64,000 bases of DNA from Solanum dulcamara (lineage: Eukaryota > Streptophyta > Magnoliopsida > Solanales > Solanaceae), in NCBI RefSeq assembly GCF_947179165.1, contig NC_077242.1:1488001-1552000 (forward strand). Reading direction: 5' to 3'. A program made the translations under genes and the position numbers. The stretch's first letter is position 1. Each line of letters begins with the position of its first letter. Of the stretch, positions 1 to 11,893 are shown piece by piece. The notes below the pieces were generated by a model that saw nothing but the letters and a program-made list of their open reading frames with translations, was not told where the DNA came from and ran no database searches.

Positions 1-533
1 CAAATAGCAAATAATCCTAAGGGAAAAAGTGTCACATGATTTATGGGTACGAGTAAAGTTGCAAATACTTTTAATAGGAAACCTATGTGCCAATAATCTA
101 TCAAAAACAAGTAAAACAGTATCTATCAATTTTTTAATTCAGCCCAAAAAAAGGTTGCATTTTTATATTAACAAATTTTAAAAATCTTCGTTTTTTCTCA
201 CGAATCATGTCAAATCAAACAGTAACACATATGGAGCACAATTGACGACAGAACACAAACTGCAAAATTTCCCGTCTCTGCTTTTAAAATTTAATTGACA
301 TGTCTCCCGAGCCTTGATCTAGTGTTAAGAGCGCAACATATGATGTATCAACACTGGGATCACATCCCAGTTGCAGATAAAAGTCTGATATCTATGGTTC
401 ACCCAATTTTTATTGTATATTAGTTTAAAATCGCGATTTATCACTCTTAGACTTCAAATCGACCAAACTTAAATTTCGATATCTATGCATATATATATAT
501 AAAATAAATTTTTTTTATAGAAAAAAGGCATAC
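1..533 (-). other. THI1 intron 1, partial
   Basis: This is the 5' part of intron 1 of the left THI1 copy. Positions about 175-533 align with intron 1 of the dead copy (8560-8754, 10242-10281 and 11030-11110) and keep the ancestral sites where the dead copy took in a hAT element (347-354) and a solo LTR (about 393-397). Positions 1-170 do not clearly match the other copy. Confidence 0.75.
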
Positions 534-887
534 CTGAACATCAGGGTTCTTGCTGAGCTCATAAGCACAAGATAGACCAGCAGATCCAGCACCAACAATA
601 ACAACATCAGTATCCGCATAAGTGATCATATCCGTCATGTACCTACGTGTCATTTCCCGAGCAACAATCGATTCCTTAATCGGATTAAAACTGAAACTTC
701 CGAGATCGTAAGGAGGAGGAGAAGCATCAGCAGACATGGAAACAGCCATATTCTGTGGGGTTGATTTCACGATTTTCAATCTAGCTTGTGATGAAATTGG
801 TACTCCATAGAAAGATGATTTGTGTGTGTCAAGGAAATTAGTCTTGGAAATAACAGAGGAAGCCAAGGTGGAAGCCATTGTTGCCAT
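534..887 (-). CDS. THI1: Thiamine thiazole synthase, first exon (gene continues beyond the left edge)
   Basis: Exon 1 encodes 118 residues: a Ser/Thr-rich plastid transit peptide (about residues 1-45), then the start of the THI4-type Rossmann fold with the dinucleotide-binding turn GAGSAG at residues 99-104. The family makes the thiazole half of thiamine from NAD and glycine in plastids; the enzyme gives up a cysteine sulfur and works once. The ATG at 887-885 is chosen because it opens the transit peptide; a second in-frame ATG lies at 878-876. The exon ends at a CAG|GT donor (534/533), phase 0. The intron runs to the left edge and exons 2 and 3 are not in the window. The reading frame is clean, unlike the second copy at 7462-11480. 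Its 5' neighbour in the ancestral order is SUI1. Identity is firm; whether the whole gene is intact cannot be seen here. Confidence 0.93.
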
Positions 888-968
888 TGATAGAGAGAGC
901 TCGAAGAATTGGGAATTGGGAATAGAGCGGAGATTTTTGAGTGAGGAAGTGGAAGGGGAAGAGGAAGG

Positions 969-977
969 ATTTATATA
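969..977 (-). promoter_or_regulatory. Probable TATA box of THI1
   Basis: Read on the minus strand this is TATATAAAT, about 85 bases upstream of the ATG, which leaves a short leader. The same motif is kept in front of the dead copy at 11559-11567. The start of transcription is inferred, not seen. Confidence 0.6.
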
Positions 978-1025
978 GGGGATCGAGTGACAAATATGGA
1001 GAGCGAGAGAAAAATATCATGTACA

Positions 1026-2132
1026 TCTATCTCCATAAGTAACACTTGTAAAGCATGCAGTACTCTCTGCCTTTAAGATTTATCAACATATTCTATTTAA
1101 ATATTTAACAAAGAAATTAATTATTGTGTTCAAAGTTTACAAGTGTAGATTAAGTTATTTTAACCATAAGGAAGAAAATGATTGGTATTCATCCAAAAAA
1201 GTGTTCTAAAATTCAGAAACAATTCAAGTTTACAATTTTGTTAAGAAAATAATTGGACCTCCTGCAAAATAAATTAAAATTACATCAAATATAAAAAGGT
1301 AAAAAGAAAAATAAGATGCATAAATTAAAAATAGAAAAAAATATACGTCTTATCACTCCATCCATGTATACGTGGTTAAGATTGAGATTTTTCATATCAA
1401 AGTTACTCTGTTTGTTTGGTTGGTTGTTTCAAACTCTATTTTTTTATTAGTTAGAATAAAAAATGATTTTAATTTGGATCATTAAATTTAAATTTAAATA
1501 AAACAAGAGTCGCTCATTCACATATGTAAATGGAGGGAAAAAATAATATTAATGGAAACCCCTCAATTAGAGGACACGTGGAGAGGGACATAATTTTATT
1601 TCGAGAGGGGTAATTCATATCGTGCTATTTTACTATCTATTTTCTTACAATCATGCGTAAGATATATTATTTTTCTAGTTGAGAGTTCACCTCTATAAAT
1701 CAAACGTAAGAGTAAGATATGCAAACATCTTTTTTTTAAAAAAATAATAAAAAAAGATCTGCATACATTCAATAATATGTGAAAATTTTCTTCTTAATTG
1801 TATTATAACTATGCAAAATTGAATATACACTCAAAACATCTAACATTTAACTTTTGTATATGACATAATTTTTCGATGAATAATATGCATTGGACCACCT
1901 TTCGTTTAAGATGGCTCCGTCCCTATATGCATCTTACCCTTCTATACCCCAATGTTTTTCTTTCTTCTTTTTTTTCAAATTTAATTTCGAGAGGGATAGG
2001 ATTTGAAGGGCCTTAATCAATGATACATTAAGGCTGGCCCACTTCTTCTGCAAGTGGTTTTGCTATATTGGGCTTTTTTTGATGTATCAAAGTGGAGGGC
2101 CCAGTTCTTATTGGACTCTTTTGGAAGAAAGT
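1026..2132. other. THI1 upstream region, no gene
   Basis: AT-rich DNA upstream of THI1. The segment 1975-2132 is shared with 13990-14142 (it includes a GGGCCTTA block and a GGAGGGCCCAGTT block), so it belongs to the duplicated unit. I see no coding potential. Confidence 0.6.
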
Positions 2133-2133
2133 A

Positions 2134-2516
2134 GGAAAATTATTTGATTGAGTGTTTTTTAAAAATTAATTACTAATTTTAGAGATATTTTTTATTTATT
2201 ACCATTTATAGCAATATATAGTAATACTATGATAAATCTACACTTGTATTAAAAGTGAATTATGCATACAATATAAATGTATTATAGGTGTTTTAAAATA
2301 TATATTATATTTGTGTAGTAAAAAAACTGACATAATGTATTATAAGTCTATTAAAGTATGTGATAAATGTATTATCCATCTATAAAACTTGTATTATATA
2401 TGTTTTATAAATAATTCTCTGTAATATATATTATAAGTGTTCACTGAATTATTTTTTTATTGCTATAGATGGTAATATTTTCTTAATATTGTATATTTAT
2501 GTAAGTTTCCCTAAAA
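2134..2516 (+). mobile_element. AT-rich MITE, TA target duplication, copy 1
   Basis: A 383-base non-coding element flanked by TA on both sides (2132-2133 and 2517-2518). The paralogous site at 14143-14144 is empty with a single TA. Related copies are at about 13640-13980 (reverse) and 37112-37506 (direct). The ends resemble inverted AGGGAAA, with inner inverted copies of a 'TTATAGCAATA'-like motif. A TA duplication suggests the Tc1/mariner type, but no transposase is present to prove this. Confidence 0.75.
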
Positions 2517-2552
2517 TATCTTGATTTTTAAAGATTTCTTGTCTTAGGAATA

Positions 2553-2594
2553 TCTATCTATCTATCTATCTATATATATATATATATATATATA
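2553..2594. repeat. Microsatellite (TCTA)n then (TA)n
   Basis: Simple repeat visible directly. The matching place in the right unit has a much shorter TA run near 14180. Confidence 0.95.
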
Positions 2595-2639
2595 ATTCCA
2601 TATATTATAAATATATATAAAAAAAATTACTAGTCCTAC

Positions 2640-4080
2640 AAGCTAAATGTTTTTATTTTTGAAGAAAAAAATGAGGCACAAAACTTACATTTTTGAGAAA
2701 TTTTTTGATATGTTTAAAAGTAGTTTATAATATGAAAATTTATATAAAGCAAAGTGCTCCGTTGGTGTTCTCACTTTAGGTGCGACTTTGCTTGATCAAC
2801 AAATGGATCAAAATGAGCGAGTTCTCATCCTATATTCAAGTCTAAACATGATTTAAACCATCCACGATTCTCTCGAGGTTTTCAAAATTTATCTCGATTA
2901 AAAAGAGTCCCCAAAACCAACTCCCACCAAAACAAGCAAGTTGATGTTGTAGTAAATGTTTCCTATAGAACAGAGATAAGAGGGGTTGAAGGATGCAATT
3001 TAATTGATCATCCTATGAATCCTAGAAACCATAAAATATTTAATTTTGTTGTTATATTTTTATGGTTTAATATATGTAAGTAGGCTGTTTCAATTTCTAT
3101 ATGAATATCCTCTAATTTTTGGACAATTTAGAATTTAGAATCAATAATCTTCAAATTTTGAATTCTTCCATAAAAACTATACTAACTATTTGATTTATGG
3201 AGATGTTGGATGGTCCAAAATTAGCTTCATAATCCCCATTATTTTTTAGGTGTCATTTAGTAGTCATTTCTAATCTTTTCATGCTTTTTTGGTTGGCCTT
3301 CTTTGTTCATCATTTTGTGAGGTTGTTATGAGTGAAAAAGACCTTTACTATTTTAGAAAAAAAAAATATCTCCCCCCACCACATTAGCAAGACCTATTGG
3401 GGCAAATACTATTTGTTTTTTTCATAATCAGACACAAATTTAAAATTTATGCAATTTCAAGAAAGTCAAGATCAAAAAAGCTTTTTTTTTATTTCAAAAT
3501 GTAGGAGTAAGATTTATGTATACATCATCTTTTTAGAGTCCATCCGTGGAATTACAATAAGTTTTTTATTGTGTTGTTGTACTTTCAAGATTATGTTATC
3601 GCTATAACTATAAGAATTGTTTAGTAGCTGTTTAAAATTATACATATATTAGTAATACAATAATTAGTTCTGAGTGAATCAATGTATTTTTTCATGAAGA
3701 TTTAAGTATTCTGCTTTATCTCATATATAAAATAATAGATATATTAATTCACTTATAACTCATACACCTATTAGTTATGTGAATTTCTAAATTATAAACA
3801 AAACACCTGCATTATTCACATTCAAATCAACTATCAAACGACCAAACTATTCCTAACAGTTACCAAATTCACCATCAAATATTTATTAATATAATTTTTG
3901 CAAATATATCAAATTCCAGAACCCATATACAAATCTCTAAATTTGCCCCGCATCCAAAATGCCCCTTCAGGATCTCTAAAAAATAAATATTTTGATAGTT
4001 TTGGTGAAAATAGTTGCTTTCTAAAAGTACTTCACTACCTGCTTGGCTATACAACAATTTTTGGATGTCTATTTTTTAAT
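2640..4080. repeat. Left-unit DNA shared with 14230-16400
   Basis: Blocks at 2640-2760, 2800-3060, 3180-3340, 3385-3475 and 3835-3990 align in the same order with the right unit. This supports one long duplication, not scattered repeats. No open frame here looks like a gene; the short ones around 3875-4240 are unsupported. Confidence 0.7.
3500..3582 (+). mobile_element. SINE/RTE 3'-tail fragment
   Basis: A degenerate match to the shared tail seen whole at 46860-46950: a GTAAG...GTATACAT block, then a GTGGAATTACA block, then a TTG-rich end (TTGTGTTGTTGTAC). It is a relic without a visible tRNA-like head. Confidence 0.55.
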
Positions 4081-4995
4081 CCTGACGCAAGCGTTAAACA
4101 TCACTATCATTTTTAAGTCTCTGACTTTGTTATTTAAAGTTGATATACTCTTCATTATAAAAGTAACTTATATATACCATCAATGTTACACAAATGACTC
4201 ACATATACACTTTTTCTTTAACAGAAATGAAAAAAATTAATTTAAACTTTTTTATTAAAAAAATCACACATAATTTTTTTTTTGCTTTTTCGATTCGACG
4301 GCTAATTTGAATTTATTATTTTAATCATTAGACTTATTTTTCACTAACTTTCTTGTAAAATTTGTCATATATACCCCAATATTTTTCTTACAATACAAAA
4401 AATAAATTATAATATATCCAAAAAAATTAGTTTTAAATTTTTTCTCTTACCTTTTTTTCTCTTTTTTCATTCACGCTTTTTTTTTATTTCTCATATTTTC
4501 CAATAAAGAATGAAAGAAAAAAATAAAATAAAATTAAAAAATTCAAATAATGATAATCAAAGAAGTAAAAAGAAAAAACATATGTAAAAAGGATTAATTA
4601 TACTTCTACATGAATTTTTTTAAAATTCAAAAATAATTTTTTCACTTTGGTAGATAGAAAAATATATGTAAGCCATTTTTATAATTATAAAAATATATGT
4701 AAGTCAATTTTTATAATGGTAGAATATATACTATCCATGTTTGTAACCAGAACATATCAATTATAAATGACAAAGGATAGGCACATATCAGACTATTTTC
4801 TCTAAAGTAAAAGATAAACAAATTGGTGGTCGACAAAAACAATTGGGAGGATCTTTAGGAGATATTTCCTATTTAATCAGTCTATTTTCATGATGTGGAT
4901 AGAAAGGGAAAGGAAAATCCACTGACCAAAGGAAAACATATCAAGTAAAAAAATGGGAAAAAGAAAAAACAAAGTGTCATGGAATATGCCTCAAA

Positions 4996-5961
4996 GGAGT
5001 AGTTTGGTACCAAAATTAATAATTTACGAATTATTAATATAGAAATTAGTAATGTATGAATTATGTTTTATCAAGTATTTGGTTCATTGCTTTCCACCTA
5101 ATCTTGTGTTTGGATTAAAATTTTATAAAATAACTTTTTTTCAATTATACTCTTGAATTATTATGAGATTTTCTATTTTATGTAATTGAGTCAAGATAGA
5201 TAGATGTCGGATTAGATTTATTTTTTGTAGTCTTCTAACTAGCTAGGAGAAAAATAATTTTGATATCATGTTTGCTAATTTCTACTTGAATTATCTGAGA
5301 AAAAATAATTATTATCTTAATAAATTGATCACAAAACATCAATTTTCAATTTAGAAAAGATAGATCATCTACTTTTATAACCGAAAAAAAAGAAGATAAA
5401 TGACTGTAAAATTGAATAAACCATTTGCGTTTACACATAAAAATTGCAAGTTGTAATATTAATATGTATGCAATTTTATGAATAGTTCAAAATACAAATA
5501 ATTAGAAAATCATATATATCAACAAATAATACATTTAATTAAAATCACAAATGTCATGTGGTGATATATTTGCCTTTTCAGTTAGTAAATGTTAAATAAC
5601 TCACATTTCAAATATTGTGTCGATTTGTATTTGATTTATTTAGCAATAAACAACTCTCTCTAACTAATAAAATTTGTAAGTTAATTTATTTAAATAAATT
5701 TACTAGTACAAATATAAAACATAAAATCAAAAAAATAAATAAAATGATTAAAAGGATTTGAGGGGTATTTTATCTTTATATAGCTTAATCTCATGGTATT
5801 AAACCTATGTATTATTAATACCACCAAATAGAAGGTATTAGTTAATACCATGTAGGGTATTAGTTATACATAGGCCCAAAATTCCTACTAAACATAGTAC
5901 AAAATAATACCATACATAATATATGGACTATTTCTTTTAATACTTCCTACCAAACGACCCC
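4996..5961. mobile_element. Tourist-like inverted-repeat element, degenerate
   Basis: The left end reads GGAGTAGTTTGGTA and the right end, reversed, reads GGGGTCGTTTGGTA. The inside is AT-rich with TTATACATA-type inverted stretches and no transposase. The element lies in the part of the left unit that has no counterpart in the right unit. No clean target duplication was seen, so the ends are approximate. Confidence 0.55.
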
Positions 5962-6954
5962 TGAGGATATTGCATATGAAACATTACCTTTTCCAATTGA
6001 AATCCCCTAGTATAGTGAAGAAGTGTTTTGTAAAATAAGAAGCTTATTTTATATAGCATTTATAAGCACTTTCGATTCAGATATCCCAAGTGTTTTCATT
6101 GTTGTGAAATAAGAAACCTCTCTTATAGCATCTATAACGCTTCTAGTTCAAGTGTACAACATGGCAAATATCTATCTATAAAAATTACCTTATCGACTTT
6201 CCAAAGTATTACTATAAGAATCGATATTTACATCCCATCAAAACTCGAATCTCGTATGTGATGTTAGAGAGCATGCTCAGGTTAGTTGGCGGAGGATACT
6301 CCGATAACGAATTCTGCCTCTTTCTTTACTTGGAGCGCGTGTCGGAAATCATCTTCAATTCCTGGTGCGCTGATTCGAGAACAATCTCACTTTCGTTCGC
6401 TTTCTGCTGCTTTTTTGTGATATAGACACTTATGACTTTTCCTCTGTGTTTTGCGGTAATAATGCTCTTATAATATGTCTTTTCAACGCGTTAAAAATTA
6501 ATTTTACGGTATAAAGTTTGTCCTGTAATTGATACCCCCGAGGTTCCCCAAATGGCAAGCTCGTGTGGCACAATTCCTCAATCTTATTTTATGTGACTAC
6601 TAATAATTAAAAGGGGAAAATGATAAATATATTTTGAAATATAGTAAATGATATCTAAATATCCTTAGTTATACTTTTAGGATACTTAGACGGTAAGGAC
6701 ATTAGTGTACTAAAGGTATAACGGAGGGTATTTAGATACCATTTATGATAGTTCGGATATAAATCTTAATAGAATGTGTATGGTATGAATAAAAATGTTT
6801 AGTATGAACCATATTTTCCTCCATATACCAAACAGAGACTCCTTTTTCTCCTGCACACTGATTGAATCCCATATTTTAGTATCCTAATGATGGTTACTAT
6901 CTGTGTTCTCAAATTTGTGGACAGAAGAAAGATGTCGTATGGTGTGTGCTACTA

Positions 6955-7450
6955 GTCAGAAGCCCTCCCCTCTACTCGTCTCCACTTAAATAATGGGCAG
7001 TATTCGAAACATGATATATGTGTCTAATCCACACATCACATACTAGACCAAAGAGATGAAGCTAAAGAATGAAGTGCTTGAAAATATAACACGACTCATA
7101 TTTGTAGAAGCAAATGCAGGGTTTATTCAAACCAGCAGAAATTAAAGAGTAGCAAGTTTAGTAGAATTGAGTTTGGATAGCATATCTCAGGCACTGACAT
7201 AACAAGTATGATAACTGAGGCTGATGAGAGCAATCAGAAACCATGAATTTTGATGTGCTCTTTCTTAACAGTTCATCCTCATCCAGCCTGCTTCCACAAA
7301 TCCAAAAAGAAGAAATTAGCATACATAGTAGCTACATACTATAACAACTGAACAGAGGAAGTCCAAATGATTGTTAATGCATGACATAGGATATTTTAAG
7401 CATCTAGTTATCATAGCAAGATAAGTTAATATTGAACGAGCAAAAAGACA
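6955..7450 (-). pseudogene. SUI1 3'-end fragment (last exon and 3' UTR, duplication remnant)
   Basis: This segment matches the 3' end of the complete SUI1 gene (about 16460-17450), including the last exon and part of the preceding intron. The exon remnant is 7234-7287 and keeps the reading KKEHIKIHGF followed by TGA. Upstream of that it carries an extra GATGAACTG-like stretch with an in-frame TAA in place of the short GIV segment. Homology stops at 7450/7451, where it joins the truncated 3' end of the second THI1 copy. It has no start and none of the other exons, so it cannot encode eIF1. Confidence 0.85.
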
Positions 7451-8206
7451 TAATCCCCACCTCATAGATGATTGGTTGTTTTGCATGGTTTATCAAGGGC
7501 GTTGGGTTGTCCCAACGATCGTAGGGCAAGGTGCGCTGCCTTCTGTCCTGACATCATCATACCTCCAAAAGTTGGACCCTGAATAATATGAACATCTCCA
7601 ATTAACTATAACTTCAATCAACAATTTGCTTAAATTACCAAACTAATTTAGATCGGCATTTGTATCCATTTTGCTATACTAAGGCAAGTTAGGGGTGGAG
7701 CATCTGAACCCCTTGGTCCGCACCTGGTGTATTTATTTTCTTTATATTTTGAATTCCCTTGGTGAAAATTTGTCTCTACACCACTGTCTCTACGGATGTA
7801 ATGGTGCACAAGTATATATTATATGTAAGAGTAAGTGGTGACAAGTATACAATTACCATTAGTGGTGCTTCATCAATTTCAGCAACTTCCATTCCTGTAA
7901 TAATCATTCCAGGTGCAACTTCTCTGGTAAGTCTAACAATCGCGTCCTCAGCGGCGTTCATGTCAAAAGCTTTCATCCCAGGAACACAGTCAATCATGCC
8001 AATGCTCCTAAGCCTCTTAACACCAATGGGACCGTCATGGCCACAGGAGCTGACCAAGGGTGCATGCTAGATTGTGTGTCGGAACAACAACAACATGTTC
8101 CGTTCTGGGAAACCAAAGACCAGTTAGTCACAACACCACCAACTCTTCCGTTCTTCAAGATAAGGTCTTCTGTTGCAACAGCATTGAAGAGCGTCACATT
8201 TGGCTA

Positions 8207-8404
<198 letters not shown>

Positions 8405-8795
8405 CTACACATATAAAGTCAATTCATATTAACCAACTTACAAGTACAAATTGGAGAACATAGAAATATACTGTAATAAACAACAATTATAGCAATTAAA
8501 ACATCACATGACTTCATTGTAATTGTGAATGCGTGTACACAGTCAGATCACAAAATTTAAACAATCTTTCATTTTTTTTTCTTAAACATCCTGTCACGTC
8601 AACCAGTAACACAGAAATTGGGATAGAGATAGTACAATTTGAGGCCAGAACACAAATTGCAAAATTTCCCGTCTCTCTGTTTTTAAAATTCAATTGACAA
8701 GTCTCCCGAGCCTTGGTCTAGTGTTAAAGAGCGCAACACATGATGTATCAACATCAGGGGCGGAGCTACGTGGAGCTCGAAAGGTTCACCCGAAT

Positions 8796-9059
8796 CAGTG
8801 GCAGAGCCAAGATTTTAAAGAATTTTTATTAGGGGGTGTCAATAAAGTAAAAAAATATATGTTGTTATTTGGAATAGAGCACACAACCTCAAGCATATTT
8901 TGCAATCCTTAACTACACTAAAGCTTCAACTTGTATTAAGAGGTATCAATACCTGTATATATATATTTATTAAACTAAATTTTGACCTATTTATATAATG
9001 TTATTTTTCGCCGAAGGGTGTCGTTTGACACGCCTTGCCCAAGGGTGGCTCTGCTCCTG
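8796..9059. mobile_element. Nested inverted-repeat element inside the hAT element
   Basis: It starts CAGTGGCAGAGCCA and its other end, reversed, starts CAGGAGCAGAGCCA, 264 bases in total. It interrupts a sequence (TTCACCCGAA...GCCCCCTTCATCG) that appears continuous in related elements. The 8-base flanks are not convincing duplicates. It is probably a hAT relative that jumped into the larger element. Confidence 0.65.
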
Positions 9060-9134
9060 AACGAAGCCCCCTTCATCGAAAAATTACACTCAATATATAT
9101 GAGTAAATATATTAAAATAAAACTCAGTGCTAAA

Positions 9135-9215
9135 GAGAAGCATAGCTCATTGGTTAATGGGTTCATTGTTAGCTGAAATAGTCTGAGTTTGATTCCCACT
9201 ATGTGCAACATTTTT
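9135..9215 (+). mobile_element. tRNA-like SINE head fragment
   Basis: It contains TAGCTCATTGGTTAAT (A-box-like) and, about 45 bases on, GAGTTTGATTCCC (B-box-like), the layout of a tRNA-derived SINE promoter. It does not fold as a real tRNA with matching acceptor arms. Confidence 0.5.
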
Positions 9216-10281
9216 CCTTCTTTTTTTTTTGCTTTGGAATGGGCCTCATTGTTTTTTGAGTTCAATGTAAAGCTTTATTATTTTTGTTTTTCATTATTTT
9301 TCTCGCTATGCCATATTTTTTTTCTCAATGTGTCTTTGCTTAAATTTATTAGCCACATTTTGATATTTTTGTCTTTTATTCTTTTTGTTTATATTGCTCA
9401 TTTTGTTTCTACAGAAAAGGGTCAAATATACTCATGTACAATTAAAAATAGTTTAAATATATCCAGGGTTATAATTTCGATCTAAATATACTCCTCCCGT
9501 TATACTTTTGATTTAAATATACCCCTAAAATTATAATTTGGCATAAAATTGCCCTTAATTTTGACGGAAAAACACATGTCAAGCTCAAAATTCAAATGAC
9601 CCAACTCCAATTTTAAATATTCGATTTCTAAAAAAAAACACTTGTTTAACCTGACTCGACCCGGCCCATTTTCTTTACTTTTCATTATCTTTTTCTCTTA
9701 AAATCCAAATATGAGTTTCTCTTCAAACAAAATGGATGTGATTTGCTCGAAATTCTTCATTATGTATGAAGAAAACAAATGTGATTTGCTAGCAAGAGTA
9801 CGTATTAGATATGATAATCTGGCACTAATCCAGACAAAGTTGTCAATGTGTTGAAAAAATTAGTAAAATGCTGGTAACTAATTTGATCTTCATCTGCCAT
9901 ACCTATTAATAGGGATATAGTTTCATTGTGAGTTCTTTTTTAAAGATTATCGCCCTATATTATGAAGGCTGATCAGTTTATTGCCATTTCTGCGAGCAAA
10001 TGTATCATCCTGAAGTTGATCTACTGTCCTCTACTGACCCACCCCAATCAGCATTATTATAGATTTCAACTAAGTAGGGAGAATCTAAATGCGATAAGAC
10101 AAGGCAAGTTAAATTGGCGGGTAAAGATTAATATTTTCCTCCGATCTCGCTCCATTTTTTTCTCTTGTAATTTTCACGTCTTAATTTCTTTATACTCTGA
10201 ACCACCTTCGTAGAAATCCTAGCTCCGTCACTGATCAACACTAGATCAAATTTTAGTTACAGATAAAAGTATAATATCTAT

Positions 10282-11019
10282 TGAAGAAACTTATACAACG
10301 AAGAAACTTATACCACCTAACAAATTCAAGAACCAGGTTCTTGAACTAGTAACACGAAAGTGCACAGTAAAGACAAGACACAGAATTTATTGTGGAAAAC
10401 TTCCTTGAACCACAATCTACACTCATAGGATTTTCACCAAACTTTACTAATCTTTCAAAGAGCAGTTTTAGATTACAACTCAATAATCAAGGAATTAACT
10501 CAAATCCCTAACCTCTAACGATTAACTATAATCGCAACTCAAACTCTCCCAGAAGTCAAACCCACTTCTTGTTACAAGCCTCACTTTCTATCTTAGAAAA
10601 TTATAACTCAATAATATTTCTAAGTAAAGTTCAAACACATGAATTAACTTTCAGTATGAAAACCTAACTCTAGTTCTTTTTTCTTCAATGTTTTCTCTTG
10701 AATTGTTGCTTTGCCTCTTGCTTGACAGAAAACTCTCGATCAGATTTTTCAAGAAGAGCTGCAATTAATGTCGTAGCTTTCCTTTTATAGTATGCAAACA
10801 TAAACCTTATTGAGTCCTATTTGAAAAACTATTTGTCCACCTAATTCTTTTTCTTTTAGGAGTACTCATTATAAGAGTCCTTATTATATCGCTTTGCTTG
10901 TTTGCTTTTGTTTACTTTTTATTTCTTTTTTTGTTGTAGCCCTTTTTGTTTTAATTTTTATGTTATCAACTTGATTCACCTTTGTCATTATCAAAATCCA
11001 GAACATTGTTGGGTCATCA
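10282..11019 (-). mobile_element. Solo LTR, probably Ty1/copia, in intron 1 of the dead THI1
   Basis: The insert starts TG and ends CA, is 738 bases long, and is bracketed by the 5-base duplication TCTAT (10277-10281 and 11020-11024). The paralogous intron shows the uninterrupted site near 395. No internal coding region is present, so this is one LTR left after recombination between two. The minus-strand start, TGATGACCCAACAATG, is of a kind I associate with Solanaceae copia LTRs, so the orientation is inferred. Confidence 0.85.
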
Positions 11020-11558
11020 TCTATGATGATTAACCCTTATTAATTCAAAATCGCGATAGTACTCGTAAACTTCAAATCATGAATTGACCAAACTTAATTT
11101 TCGATATTTATGTAGTATAGTATATAACAAAAACAGGCAAGGCATATATACCTGAACATAAGGGTTCTTGGTGAGCTCATAAGCACAAGGTCATAGATCA
11201 GACCAGCAGATCCAGCACCAACAACAACAACATCAATTTCAGCATAAGTGATCATATCCGTCATGTACCTACGTGTCATTTCCCAAGCAGCAATTGATTC
11301 CTTGATCGGATTAAAACTGAAACTTCCGAGAGAAGCACCAACAGACATGGAAACGGCCATGTTCTGTGGGGTTGATTTTACGATTTTCAATCTAGCTTGT
11401 GATGAAATTGGTACACCATACAAGGATGATGATTTGTGTGTGTCGAGGAAATTAACAGAGGAAGCCAAGGTGAAAGCCATTGATGGAAAGCTTGAAGAAT
11501 TGAGAATTGGGATTAGGGCGAAGATTTTTGAGTGAGGAAGTGGAAGGGGAAGAGGAAG

Positions 11559-11567
11559 GATTTATAT
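11559..11567 (-). promoter_or_regulatory. Former TATA box of the dead THI1 copy
   Basis: The same TATATAAAT motif and flanks as in front of the left THI1 copy, about 80 bases upstream of the ATG at 11480. It shows that the promoter was duplicated with the gene. The copy could still be transcribed, but its message is not translatable. Confidence 0.5.
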
Positions 11568-11617
11568 AGGCGAGTATGGAGAGCTATGAGAAAAATACCA
11601 TGTACGTAAAGCATGCA

Positions 11618-11730
11618 GTTAGGGGTGGCAATGGTGCGAGGCAGGTTATAGCATTTGCGGGACGGAGTGGGTTATAACATTTGCGGGTGCGGTGCGGGTT
11701 GCGGATTTTGGTCGGTTGCCTCTTTTTTGT
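11618..11730. repeat. GC-rich repeat with GCGGGT motifs
   Basis: It begins GGGGTGGCAATGG and carries repeated TTATAACATTTGCGGG and GGTGCGGG blocks, much more GC-rich than its surroundings. Absent from the left unit. Probably the end of a hAT-type non-autonomous element; the other end was not found. Confidence 0.45.
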
Positions 11731-11893
11731 CGGACTTCTATATTATTCTCTTTCAGTTATAGATTACTTTTAATACTTGGGGTAGTACGTTTCGTATAAA
11801 TGTAGGCCATGCAGAATTGATAGTACATGAATTATTTATACGATGAGTAATAATGAAATAAAAAATTCTTATAGGTCATGAAGTTTTATATTG

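Larger units (their letters stand above)
8755..10233. mobile_element. Non-autonomous hAT-type element in intron 1 of the dead THI1
   Basis: The ends are inverted (CAGGGGCGGAGCTA at the left; the right end reversed is CAGTGACGGAGCTA). The flanks carry an 8-base target duplication with one mismatch, ATCAACAT (8747-8754) and ATCAACAC (10234-10241). The paralogous intron has the empty site once, at 347-354. The 8-base duplication and CAG...CTG ends fit the hAT superfamily. No transposase frame is visible. A second element (8796-9059) and a SINE-like piece are nested inside. Confidence 0.85.

Noticed and set aside
1..1000. TPP riboswitch for the thiamine gene
   Set aside because: In flowering plants the known riboswitch is in the THIC 3' UTR, not THI1; no matching fold was seen, and the THI1 3' end is outside the window or truncated.
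4989..5966. Extending the 4996-5961 element to CCTCA/TGAGG ends
   Set aside because: The five outer bases are inverted, but no target duplication supports either border, so the shorter ends typical of the family were kept.
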